NCBI GenBank assembly: GCA_036971715.1
Contig: JAVHJL010000004.1
Location: 1,364,001 to 1,428,000 of the forward strand
Direction: 5' to 3'
Length of the DNA: 64,000 nucleotides
Source of the DNA: Arthrobotrys musiformis
Lineage: Eukaryota; Ascomycota; Orbiliomycetes; Orbiliales; Orbiliaceae
A model generated the notes under the pieces. It did not search any database and had not been told where the DNA came from. It saw only the letters and a list, made by a program, of their open reading frames with translations. A program made the translations under genes and the position numbers. Positions within the stretch are counted from its first letter, which is position 1, and each line of letters opens with the position of its first letter. Positions 36,901-46,850 of the stretch are shown piece after piece.

Positions 36901-38876
36901 ACTGGCGAACGTTTTTCTGGCTGCGTCTGCAAACCCGGCGACGAAGAGATGGCTTAAACACGAGATCTCGAACTTCCATTATTTGATTTTAGTGAATGCC
37001 ATGGCGGGCAGGACTTTCAACGATCTCACTCAGTATCCTGTCTTCCCGTGGGTATTGGCGGACTACACTAGTGAAGAGCTGGATTTGACCAACCCAAAGA
37101 CCTTCCGCGACTTTTCGAAACCTATGGGCGCGCAAACGCCCGAACGTGCCCGCGAGTTTCAGGAAAGGTACCGCGCATTCCAAGATCTTGGTGATAGTAA
37201 AGCGCCCCCGTTCCATTACGGGACGCATTATTCATCTGCCATGATTGTATGCTCGTACCTTATCCGGATGCATCCATTCGTGGATTCATATCTACTACTT
37301 CAGGGTGGCAACTTCGACCACGCAGACCGCTTGTTCTACTCTATGGAGAAGGCGTGGTTATCTGCTTCTCGAGATACGACCACGGACGTGAGGGAGCTGA
37401 TCCCCGAGTTTTTCTTCCTCCCGGAGCTTCTGATAAACAGCAATTCCTTTAATTTCGGAATTAGACAGGCAACAGGGCAACCGGTTGATGATGTTATTCT
37501 CCCACCCTGGGCTAAAGGTGACCCTAAAATCTTTATCGCCAAGCACCGCGAAGCTTTAGAGAGTCCCTACGTCAGCGAGCACCTGCACGATTGGATCGAT
37601 CTTGTTTTCGGATATAAACAGAAAGGCGATGCGGCAGTTGAAGCCACTAACGTCTTTCACCATTTGTCATACGCCGGGGCTATTGACCTTGGTAGTATTA
37701 TTGACCCTGTTGAGAGAACTGCAGCCATCGGCATCATTCATAATTTCGGACAAACGCCGCATCAAATATTCACGCGCGGGCATCCGCAAAGAGAGAATTC
37801 GGTTAGAAATACCAGCAGGTTGGACGGTAGCGTTGAAAGTTTAATACGATTACCCTTTCCTCTGCTTGATACCCGAGAGAAGGTGCAGCAAATCGATTGG
37901 TCGCACCGTACCTCGAAGGTTGTCCCGTCTTCTGAGTTCAGGATCTATATTAGTCCTATTTTCGACAAGTATCTTGAGTGGGGTTATAGCGATGGCGGTG
38001 TCAGGTTTTATGATGCCGAGAGTCGAAGGATGATTGCTATGTTTGAGCATCTTCACCAAGATCAAATATCTGCGGTTCTAGTTGTTGATGAACAAGCCTT
38101 TGTTACTGGTGGCTGCGATTGTACTGTTACGATCTGGAAGATGGAGCATGGCAAGACGATTGATATCCATCCGACTGCATGCCTGCAAGGGCATTGTGCC
38201 GCCATCACCCACCTGGCTGTCTCGCGTTCGTTCGGATTACTTGTTACTGCCGACGCATCCGGAGTCATCATCGTTTGGGATCTCAGTCGAAAAACCTACA
38301 TCAGGAAATTGGCTGAACATTCTTCGATTCAGTGTATCACCCTCAACGATGTGACGGGAGATATCCTTGTTAGCGGCCCCACAGACATGACACTGTACAC
38401 TCTAAACGGCGAATTGGTGCTTCGCAAGTCGATTGAAGAAATTTGTCCGGACCAGGTTATCATATCCACAGCGTTTTATGAAGGCGTTAGTAACGAATGG
38501 CTGGAGCGGGAATTGATTTTCACCGGGCACCGCCGTGGAATTGTTAATGTGAGTACTGAGTACTACAAAGCTTCTCTATTTGGTCGTTATGGTATGCTAA
38601 TTTCAAAATTTAGGTCTGGAGCAAGCAGATTGTTAATGGGAAATTCGACCTGACGTTGGTTAAATCCCTTCAGCACATAAACCCTTATCAGTCGCAAGCT
38701 ACAGTCTCGGCGTCAATCACTGCTATTCTACCGATGCCTCGTAATGTGTTTACTGCGGATGAATATGGCAGAGTTGTAAGTTCCACCCTCTTACAAATAC
38801 GAATCCTTATGGCGAGATGCTGACGCAAAGATTATTTGAATAGTACCAATGGGACTGTGTCTCGAAGACGTCGTAA
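30930..38876 (+). CDS. BPH1: BEACH-domain WD40 protein (Beige/neurobeachin/Bph1 family)
   Basis: Eight exons (30930-33680, 33733-34228, 34281-34846, 34909-35080, 35130-35593, 35660-38548, 38614-38775, 38844-38876) join to 2510 aa. In order: a helical armadillo-like N-terminus, and a concanavalin-like module (about 340-510, with YTFALWVYIDKFDD and WYHIAVAHRRGKA). Next come further helical repeats, and an acidic linker (NMEDDFELVDDPKIDDEEYE). Then a PH-like domain (about 1730-1870), a BEACH domain (about 1910-2190, with LTQYPVFPWVL, FHYGTHYSSA and IPEFFFLPELL) and WD40 repeats to the end (VTIWKMEHGK, VIIVWDLSRKTYI). The family are large cytosolic scaffolds for vesicle and lysosome/vacuole traffic. 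The last exon codes only ten residues. Additional 5' exons cannot be excluded. Confidence 0.95.
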
Positions 38877-39624
38877 GGCTTCTTCTCTGTGAATAATTTC
38901 TATCTGTATGTGGGGACTATAGACTTTTGAGAATTGCTTGACCTTGATCGTTATTGGGCGTGTTACTTTTTCTTCTTTTTTTTCTTTCTCTTGTTCCCCT
39001 GTCTCGAATTCAGACCCTGAGGTTTGTTTCCGCAATGTATGCATTTTTTTCCAAAGTGTGAATAGAAAAGCGGTAACTGTTTTTTTCTTGTCTTTTTTCT
39101 CTTGTTGGTTGGTTGTATTCAGATATGACTTTTTTGTACCTGAAGATCGTGGAGATGTCGAAGGCGTTTTTCTTTTGGGTGGGGTTTAGCCTTGCGTGTG
39201 AAGCTGTTCTTGTCCCCTTTGAGAGCTTTCGTACATACATGAATTATTAATTTGAAGAAGCTTTGAAGTTCAGTTCGTGTTCGGTTTTAGATGTTACTAT
39301 TGCATCTTGAGCCGTCTAAATATCTCGAGGAGAGGCAGATCTACATAATAATCTGCATTTTGATACTCGCGATGAGAAACAGATGCTCGAATTGGTAAAA
39401 GTCATTGAAAATCTAAAATTCACTCATAATATGATAGCGATAGTCTTTATAGACGGTCCATTTCCTCGGGAGGGTTACTGAAGCTTGCGATTGCTTCCTC
39501 CTTCTTTAGCATAACATCGATTCCGAAGTCAGTATCTGAATTCCCTCTAGCTACCCTATTACTCAAGTTATCGTTTTGTCCGAAGAATTCTGTCGGATTG
39601 CACCTCACGCATTAGATATACAGA
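38877..39624. other. Intergenic
   Basis: About 750 bases between two plus-strand genes, with T-rich runs after the BEACH gene. No gene is seen. Confidence 0.6.
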
Positions 39625-41255
39625 ATGTCTAGCCCTGAAACAAGAGGTAGCGCTGCCGCGGCTGCGGCTGCACTTCGAAGGCAGAGCTATAACTCTAGTT
39701 TTGGACCTATGGACTCTCGCAAATTATCACTGTTCCCAGCGACCCCCAGGTACGTTATTCTTCGAGCTCGTACATTCTTGCAAGCAAGATATTAATCTTT
39801 GAAATATTATATAGTCGAAGTAGTAGCCGTGCATCTAGCATTCGATACTGCGTTCCTACTCGAGCTTCGGAGCTAAATCCAATTCACCAGGATGACTCAA
39901 TTTCAACCCGATTTTCTCGTTCAGGCATATATAGAAGCCATTCATCTGCGTCTACGATCACGCCCCAACGACCTACCTTTGGCGTTGCCAGATCTGCATC
40001 CGTTAACATGAAACGGCGGGGCTCGCAGACTTACTTGAGACGAACCCAGTCTTTGCGTGCACGGGGAGAACCGGTTTATACGGAGCAGCCGTTCCGGATA
40101 GAAGAGAAGCCAGGGTTTCTCCCGGCTAGTTCTCGGCCTGGCCAGCGTGTGCCAGCTTTACCGATGCCTCGAACCCTGCGTGATCCAGATGCCTTGGGGA
40201 CGAAGCGAACTTCAGGGAGGGGGCGAAGATTTCCTGCTTCATTAAGAATAAATTTTTTTGAGAAAGCTCGTTGGTTGGGACGACGAGTTTCCCAGCCTTT
40301 CCGTCGACCGAAAGGCCCATTTCAGAATGTACCGGTTCAGCAGGTTCATTCGGACACGAAACATTATGGATACCGGATGTCCTCTGGCTATTCTGACGCT
40401 GAGGGCTCTCAATATGCGGACACCGTTATCCACCATCGTCTCTGGGAAAACCAGAGCTATACTACTAGTCTGGATAACCAAGAGGATTATTTCACCCGCG
40501 CACCTCCGTCAGAGGTTGATGATGTTTCCCCGAGTGCGCGTGCGCCCGTCCGCCTACCACTTGTGGAGACTATCCCAGAGGCCGAAGAACCAGAGCCGGC
40601 TCGAGAGGCGCAAAGAGGGTTTACGCCATTCACCCACCCTACGGATCTCAACGGTGTTGATTCGCGACGAGTTTATAGTGCGCTCATGAAGAGCCTTACG
40701 CAGAAATTTAGCAATCGAGGCACTGCAAGTGAAACCATTATGGAGGAGGCTGAACCTCAAGAGGAGGAGCCTCGGCCGAGTCGACTCTCGAATGAGAATG
40801 CCCGACCATCTAGAGTTTCGAGGGAGAAGAGTCCGGAGGGTCGCAAACCACTTTTTGAGATTGCGCCTCGCGCGAATAATACTATTGCTGCTGTTGAAGA
40901 GGAAGATTCTGCGGTACCTCCCACGCCGATTATTAATATCGGGGTTAAGAGGATTAGATCTGATGATGCACTTTTTAGTCAGATTGCTCAGCAACATGAG
41001 GTTTGGCAGGAGGAGGCTGGGGGATCTGGAGGGGATAGTGACGATGCCGTAGCGGTTGCGGCGCTGAGGCAGTTGAGTATTTCGAACGCAGTTAATGTTG
41101 AGAAAGAAAGGGAGGATATGGCGAGTCAGACCAGGTATCGTACTGCCAGTGGGAAATTCCAGGAGAATAAACTGAAAGACGATGAGGGGGGTGAACTTGA
41201 AGAGAGCGAAAAGATACAGGATGATCATGACGGTATGGAGCCGGTTTTTATTTAA
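39625..41255 (+). CDS. Disordered Ser/Arg/Glu-rich protein, 521 aa
   Basis: Two exons (39625-39749, 39815-41255) with a GTACGT donor inside a Ser codon and a TATAG acceptor give 521 aa. The sequence is largely unstructured. The start is Ala/Ser-rich (MSSPETRGSAAAAAALRRQS), then come Arg/Ser clusters with many potential kinase sites, and an RPSRLS/RPSRVSREKSP repeat. One more ordered patch (GVDSRRVYSALMKSLTQKF, about 310-330) could be a short helix-forming interaction motif. The end is acidic. There is no signal peptide, membrane segment or catalytic motif, and I do not recognise the family. Confidence 0.75.
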
Positions 41256-41891
41256 TATTTTACAGTTTGTCTCTTTTTCCTTTTGATTTTGCATGGACCT
41301 GTAGTGGGGTTTGTTTCCGTGGTGGGGTTTTCTTTTCCAGATCTCCTCTTTTTTGGTTCGAAGTTTCTAACATTCTGAGGTTTGGAATCGCTACTATACT
41401 CTCTGAGGCGTATCTTGGGGTTTACAGTTTGTGTGGAGTTGAAGGCCTTCTTCTTAATGCTGGTGCCTTGGCTTTCCTGTTTCGATTTTTTATGTTTTGG
41501 CTATCCGTCCTGTCAAGTGTTAGTGCTTGTACCTGTCCGTGGGAGCAGGATCATGTTGTCTTTGGTGGAAGGCTACTAAGGTCGCCAGCCACGTATACGT
41601 TCTTGATATCAATCGATTCGATGCATTTTAACTAGATACATAGGTGGGGAAATGCCTTTCCACCCCCTTCGTCTCGCTATTTCTGCATTTATCGAGCTTG
41701 AATAAAATGGAATACAATTTATATGTTTATAAATTATTTGATGTATTTCATTGGCCTATGCCCACGGCATTTGGTTCGGCAATTTGGTTTAAATTTACAA
41801 GTCAAAAATATATCCTTTAGAAGGCTTATTGCTTGTAGCTTCTAGGTCTAGGAATTACATATACATACAATTCGAATTAAATCCACCTTTT
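41256..41891. other. Intergenic, convergent 3' ends
   Basis: About 640 bases, T-rich, between convergent genes. A 122-codon hydrophobic plus frame (41267-41635) follows directly after the previous stop and looks like 3' UTR. Confidence 0.55.
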
Positions 41892-42497
41892 TTAGAACTC
41901 TATAGCGGTATGACTTTGAATCAAGTCCCTAATCCTTCGCTCAAAGGCGTTCGCATCGACGCATGCGAAAAACTGTACGCAAGAAGGATCCCACGGATGT
42001 AATAACTCCTTCAAAGAAAAGTTCGATCGCAAGATAGATACTGCGCGAGGGTAGCCGCTACGCGATTCCGTGGTTTGTTGATTTCCGATAGGTTTTGGGG
42101 GAATGCTCATGATGATCTTTTTGGAACTTTCCCAGTCGAACTGCTCGAGAGCACTTAGTCTTTCGTCATTCCAGTGGCAACCGTATGGGAGTACTGTTAA
42201 TCTTAAACTTTCGATGGTGGTGTGGATTGTCATCTGCGATGCTATTGCTGCTTTTATATCATCGATTGTGGTGGAGTCGGAGAATTGGAGTTTGTGGAGA
42301 CAGAACTCTGAGTTCTCGATGTATGCGATAGTAAGGAATTCTTCTTTCTGTGGGGGTTTTGGTTTCGGAATGATACGAGAGAGGGCCTTTCGCAGGATCG
42401 AATCCTTGGGCGGTTCTTTTTTTGATTGCTGGTTTGGAGATTCCACCCGGCGGGTTCGCGAGCTCCACTTTTTTGAGTTGGGAATATTGGGGAGCAT
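41892..42497 (-). CDS. Small basic protein with a possible ubiquitin-like fold, 201 aa
   Basis: The first ATG of the frame is at 42497 (MLPNIPNSKKW). The frame stays open 69 bases further upstream without another ATG, so an upstream exon is possible. A basic Pro/Lys stretch (ILRKALSRIIPKPKPPQKE) leads into an ordered region, EFLTIAYIENSEF then SDSTTIDDIKAAIASQM and RLTVLPYGCHWNDERLSALEQF. The spacing resembles a ubiquitin-like beta-grasp (two strands, helix, strands) or a RAS-binding-type domain. This is a guess from pattern only. The C-terminal third (KELLHPWDPSCVQFF) is not recognised. Confidence 0.55.
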   Translation of the reverse strand: MLPNIPNSKKWSSRTRRVESPNQQSKKEPPKDSILRKALSRIIPKPKPPQKEEFLTIAYIENSEFCLHKLQFSDSTTIDDIKAAIASQMTIHTTIESLRLTVLPYGCHWNDERLSALEQFDWESSKKIIMSIPPKPIGNQQTTESRSGYPRAVSILRSNFSLKELLHPWDPSCVQFFACVDANAFERRIRDLIQSHTAIEF

Positions 42498-42956
42498 GAT
42501 TGATGGAGGCTGGTTGGAGAAATCTGAAACTAGAGCTCGAGAAACGTTGGGGCTAACAGTGCACAAATAGTTTCCATCTACGTTCTGTGAGAATTCTGGG
42601 GGGGGGGGTCATTCCGTAAAGTATTTAGATTAAATATTTTGAAAAGTGTCGGCTAATGGGGGCAATCGAGAGCACTTGAGCGTATTCCAACCGTCGATAG
42701 ACACAAACTACCGGGCGAAAAACGTGTTTGATGTTGCAAAATGGGAGGTTCCCAAAATGGGTTGCTGCAAAAACGCTTAAAACGGAAAAACGACAGATTT
42801 AGAATAGTGTTCTTGTTGAAATTTCCTGTATAGGAAGCTGACAACACACCGTATCTAAGTTTTCCGATTTGGGCAATTATCAGAGTGGGTTCGAGCAGGG
42901 TATCGAGCCGAGTGAGAAATTTTCAAGTTATATATTCCCTCTTAAGTATACCTTAC
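42498..42956. other. Intergenic, upstream of the 5S gene
   Basis: About 460 bases with a G10 run near 42599. A TTATATAT motif near 42928-42935 sits about 27 bases before the 5S gene, the position of the TATA element in other fungal 5S genes. Confidence 0.6.
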
Positions 42957-43076
42957 ATCTGCGTTCAAAGCTGGTGGACTAAAGGGTATCCCGTCCGCTC
43001 TGCCTTACTCAAGCCCCCAAGCGGGCGCTCAGTAGTATAGTGGGTGACCATATGCGAATCGCGTCTAACGCAGGTT
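42957..43076 (+). rRNA. 5S ribosomal RNA (dispersed copy)
   Basis: About 120 bases that fit eukaryotic 5S rRNA end to end. The conserved loop/helix III block TCCCGTCCGCTCTGCC lies at positions 33-48. The A-box region TTACTCAAGC follows, and the C-box CAGTAGTATAGTGGGTGACC is nearly identical to the yeast sequence. The ends pair perfectly: ATCTGCGTT (42957-42965) with AACGCAGGT (43067-43075), giving the terminal helix I with one wobble. A TATA-like element lies upstream and a T6 tract a few bases downstream. The RNA is made by Pol III with TFIIIA and joins the large ribosomal subunit. Filamentous ascomycetes often have 5S genes scattered singly through the genome, as here, rather than in the rDNA repeat. 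Helix II is less regular than usual, so a diverged copy is possible. Confidence 0.9.
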
Positions 43077-43082
43077 GATTTC

Positions 43083-43088
43083 TTTTTT
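43083..43088 (+). terminator. Pol III T-tract terminator of the 5S gene
   Basis: Six T residues begin seven bases after the 3' end of the 5S RNA. Two further T-runs follow within 40 bases as possible back-up terminators. Confidence 0.8.
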
Positions 43089-43688
43089 GCTCTTCAGACT
43101 TTTTGCACTTTTTTTTCACTTTTTTCACCCTCCTACCTACCAATCGAGCTTTAAAGGCTTGGGTTGACCTCTATGGAGTGGTTCTATGCAATTCTCGTTG
43201 GTCCGTTGAGATAAGATTCTTTTTTACCCTTCACCACCCTTTGTTCATATATCAGTGAGCACGGGCCTTTACCAAGATACCTCAAATTCTGCCGTCTTTT
43301 TTATATGCTTCTGTTATGATTAACCTCCACCTTATTTTTTTGGGATGAGATTTAAAGTTCAAATTGGGGCGGCTGTTTGGTCAGTGGGTGCACAGCCTCC
43401 AGCCGTCCCTCTGCATATGGAGCGGCCTACAGCTGACATGCGGGGCTCTTGGGACAGGGGTGTATATATTGGCAATGAGGGGCTCGCAGGATCCTGCGGC
43501 TAACGGTCCTCCGTTTCGCGAGCTTGATATCCAGGAGGGGATATCTTAGATGCGGCTCAATTCTCTATAAAGGCATCATGAAGGAACGCTAGATTTTAAT
43601 TTAGATATCAAATCGGCAGGATATGAGTTGGTCTTATATATTAATATAATTGAGTCCCAAATACACAGATATATCACCGATTGCTACC
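43089..43688. other. Intergenic, promoter of the first HET gene
   Basis: 600 bases between the 5S terminator and the HET gene start. No further gene is seen. Confidence 0.55.
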
Positions 43689-46286
43689 ATGGAACATCTC
43701 CTCTTAGTTGACACTAATATTTTCACACCGTTTACTTTCCCTCTCGTAGGAGAAAAATGGGATGGCGGATCTTTCGACGAGTATCCCCAACGTCGCCAGT
43801 TCGATACCACCACCCAAAAGTTCTACGCTGAAGGTGTAGAGAACAGTCCCGATGCGACGTATGCATTCTACCAGACGTGGCTGTACCTCGGGCTTGTCAC
43901 CGATGCCTTTTATTGCGAAGATCCGAATGAAGTGTTTTTACGACATGACGATGAAGTTGGGGGGTTGGTCTTGACGACGGAGAAGCTCGGGGAGGTGGTT
44001 GATAACTGGAAGGCAACTTTGAATGCGATGGATTTACCTGATAAAGTGGTGGAACTTACCAGGTCTATCGAGGCGCTTCGGAAAGTTGATAATCAATTTA
44101 GAGAGATCAATGTTCCGAATGGAGCTGATCTCATTTGGTTGGAGGGTGTCAGCCCCGTGGGGGAGAACATCAGGTTTGCGATCGCGCTCCTCTGCGATGC
44201 TTTGGGGTATTCCATCTCTTGCATGTGCGGTCCAGATTTCGACGAGGAAATTGAGAAGTATAATTCGAAGTGGAGTCGGGGGGAGGAGCTGCCGCTTCTT
44301 AGTTACCCTTATTTCCGGTGGGTGATTGGGACGGTACTTCACGAGGCTATGGATCGAGCGCTGCTTTGTCCTGTGGAAAAGGCGCAGTTGGCGAACTCTT
44401 CGCCTGCGTTCCTTTGCTATTTGTTATCGCTCCCGGAGACGAATAGATACCCTGGGCAGCATGGGGAATGTAATTCGACGACTTGTGTGGGAAATAACAT
44501 TGACGAGGAGACATACGTCACAAAGCACGTTGACGATGATTGCGACTGCGAACACGATGGGCCTAACATTGAAGACGTCAAGAAGTGTTTGAGGGATGGC
44601 CATATCCCTTCCTTAACGCTTTCCATCGTGGACGGGGAGTATAGGGGTATGAAGGTGAAACCTCAAAAGGTCGAAAATGCGACGATTGCGAATATCTGGA
44701 GATTCCATCAAGCCAAAACAGGTCTCGGAAAGTCGTTGGATTATGTTGCTCTATCCCACGTTTGGTCCGATGGACTTGGGAATCCGAAGGCGAATACCCT
44801 GCCTCGATGCCAGCTGAAGAGACTGGCTTATTACGCGAACTATACGATGAATGACGGGAGAGCGCGGGGGGTGAAGGGCAATTTCGAGAAGGCATTTTCG
44901 AAGAAATTTTCTTTTGCGAAAAGATCCGGGACGGTTTGGGAGCAGGGTGGGAATTTTGAGTGTGCGCTTTGGACGGATACTCTTTGCGTGCCATTGGAGA
45001 AGGAGTATAGGAAATTGGCTATTAAGACGATGAATCAAGTTTATCGGCAAGGTAATTATAATTCTACCCCAATATATCTTTAAATTCACAAACACGTACG
45101 TATCGATTGGCCATGCTAACAGCACTATTCGTATACAACAGCTCGATTTGTCATGATCCTGGACGCCTCGATAGCTCGCCATGATTATTCCACAGACGAA
45201 GAGCTTATGGGTCGTGTCGTTTTATCGACTTGGATGCGACGTGTGTGGACACTCCAAGAAGCTATCCTCGGGATGGAAAAACTTTCAATCTGCACTCGAG
45301 ATCAAGTCATTGATCATACAGACGCACTGGAGAGGCTCCGTGTAATGGTAAACGGAGGCACCCGGTCTCTCGTCAACGGCGCCCTCGAAAGCGTTGCAAT
45401 CCTCGGAGACGATGGGTTCCAGGGACTAAATGGCGCTGTCGCAATAATGGAATATAGATCTAAGAAACTCGTGTCTAAGATCTTTATAGATGAGAAGCAA
45501 ACCGAAAAGGAGAAGCAACTTGACCAAGAGCAGTTTGTGCTCTTTATGGAGCGTCTGTGGTCGCTGATTGGCCGTCGCGCTACCACCAAGGAGGAGGATC
45601 GGGTTTTGGTCGCTTGTAATATTATGTATAAGGATGTGAGTATGGTTCTGAAGGGAGGCGGGCATACAGGACGCATGACGGCGTTGCTGGATCAACTTGA
45701 CGAGGTTCCCGCTGGCTCTATATTCAGAACAGGCGAGAGAGTTCCGATTGATGGGTATCGCTGGGCGTCTCATGGTTTCGACTATTCGGCATGGGGAAGG
45801 TTCGACCTCGCGAACCCAGGGAGAGTTACACCTCAAGGGCTTTTGGTGAGGTTCGCGGGCTATATCTTATCTGAAAAGCCTTCTCGACCAGACTTTCCCT
45901 TGAGGGTGGAATCCGCTGGAGAACAAGAGTTCTACATCGTAACTTGCAGTTACCAACATAAAACCGGCGAGCTCCTTAGCCCCGAAGATTGGAGTGAGGT
46001 TATCGAAAGAAATTCCAACAACCTCGCCATCATACGGTCTGAGAGGGCACAGTTCACGCACTCCATGCCTCTAAAAGATGGGAGGATGGTTCCTTGCCAA
46101 CAGATAAAGGCGATTTTGGTATCTATCAAGGAGGAGGAAGGTGGAACCATACACTGCCGGCATGAATCCTTTGTCTGGTTGAGCAAGGCTCCTGGACCCG
46201 AATATGAGTCGCTCTTACAAACAACTCATCCGACTGTGGTGACGGAAGACCCGCGGCCGACAAGTCAGCAGTGGTGTGTCGGTTGA
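43689..46286 (+). CDS. HET-domain protein, tandem copy 1
   Basis: Two exons (43689-45051, 45142-46286) give 835 aa. Start: the open frame reaches upstream to 43650, but 43689 is its first ATG. The HET (heterokaryon incompatibility) region shows YVALSHVWSDGLGN (about 353), LWTDTLCVP (about 426) and WMRRVWTLQEA (about 484). HET domains belong to fungal non-self recognition and cell-death systems and are TIR-like in fold. It is preceded by about 340 residues not seen in classical HET proteins, with FYQTWLYLGLVTDAF (about 60) and TYVTKHVDDDCDCEH (about 275), followed by a segment VKKCLRDGHIP. A C-terminal part of about 330 aa follows the HET core. The paralog 565 bases downstream has the same architecture. 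Confidence 0.9.
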
Positions 46287-46850
46287 GAACTTGCATGTGT
46301 GCTTACACCCCGTATATATAATTAAATGTAGAGAGAAACTCGGCCTCGAATCTCGCGATCGTACACAGCAGAGATTTTCAATATCCTACTTCTAGTTTAC
46401 AACAGTAGCACTACCGAGTTATTCGGACAAGTCTCAATGAAACAATTACTCAGATGTGTGATAAAAATGTACTCTATGTTTTAGATTGGAATATATCATG
46501 GGACCAAATTTAAGGTTAACCGGTATCGGGGCACTGTGCCCAAGACAGTTGAAAAATTAATCTTGGATAATATTACTAGCTAGATCCTAAATTAAGCTGC
46601 CGCAGCTGTGATCAGCTAATATAATTGTGGAACTGCAGGGGACGGTTCAAGGGTCTATCAATAACTACACTACGTAAAGCTTACTTACCCCGCACCGCAC
46701 AGGTGCCTGGAATGGATCCTTCCGCTCAAGCCCCTCAGGCCCCGCATCCCTGGGTATAATTCGAACGCATCATCCCTCCAATCTTAGCCTGGTACTGCAC
46801 CTTCCAAGCGACCCAACTGCGTTGTTTTTGTTGTAATTATATCCTCCAAA
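46287..46850. other. Intergenic between the HET paralogs
   Basis: 564 bases, AT-rich, holding the 3' UTR of copy 1 and the promoter of copy 2. No gene is seen. Confidence 0.6.

Noticed and set aside
41267..41635. 122-codon hydrophobic plus frame after the disordered protein
   Set aside because: It starts 11 bases after a stop codon in T-rich DNA and reads like a 3' UTR.
43033..43082. tRNA-like A box (TAGTATAGTGGG) with a weak B-box and T-run
   Set aside because: No acceptor stem forms. The surrounding 120 bases fit 5S rRNA throughout, and the A-box-like motif is the 5S C-box.
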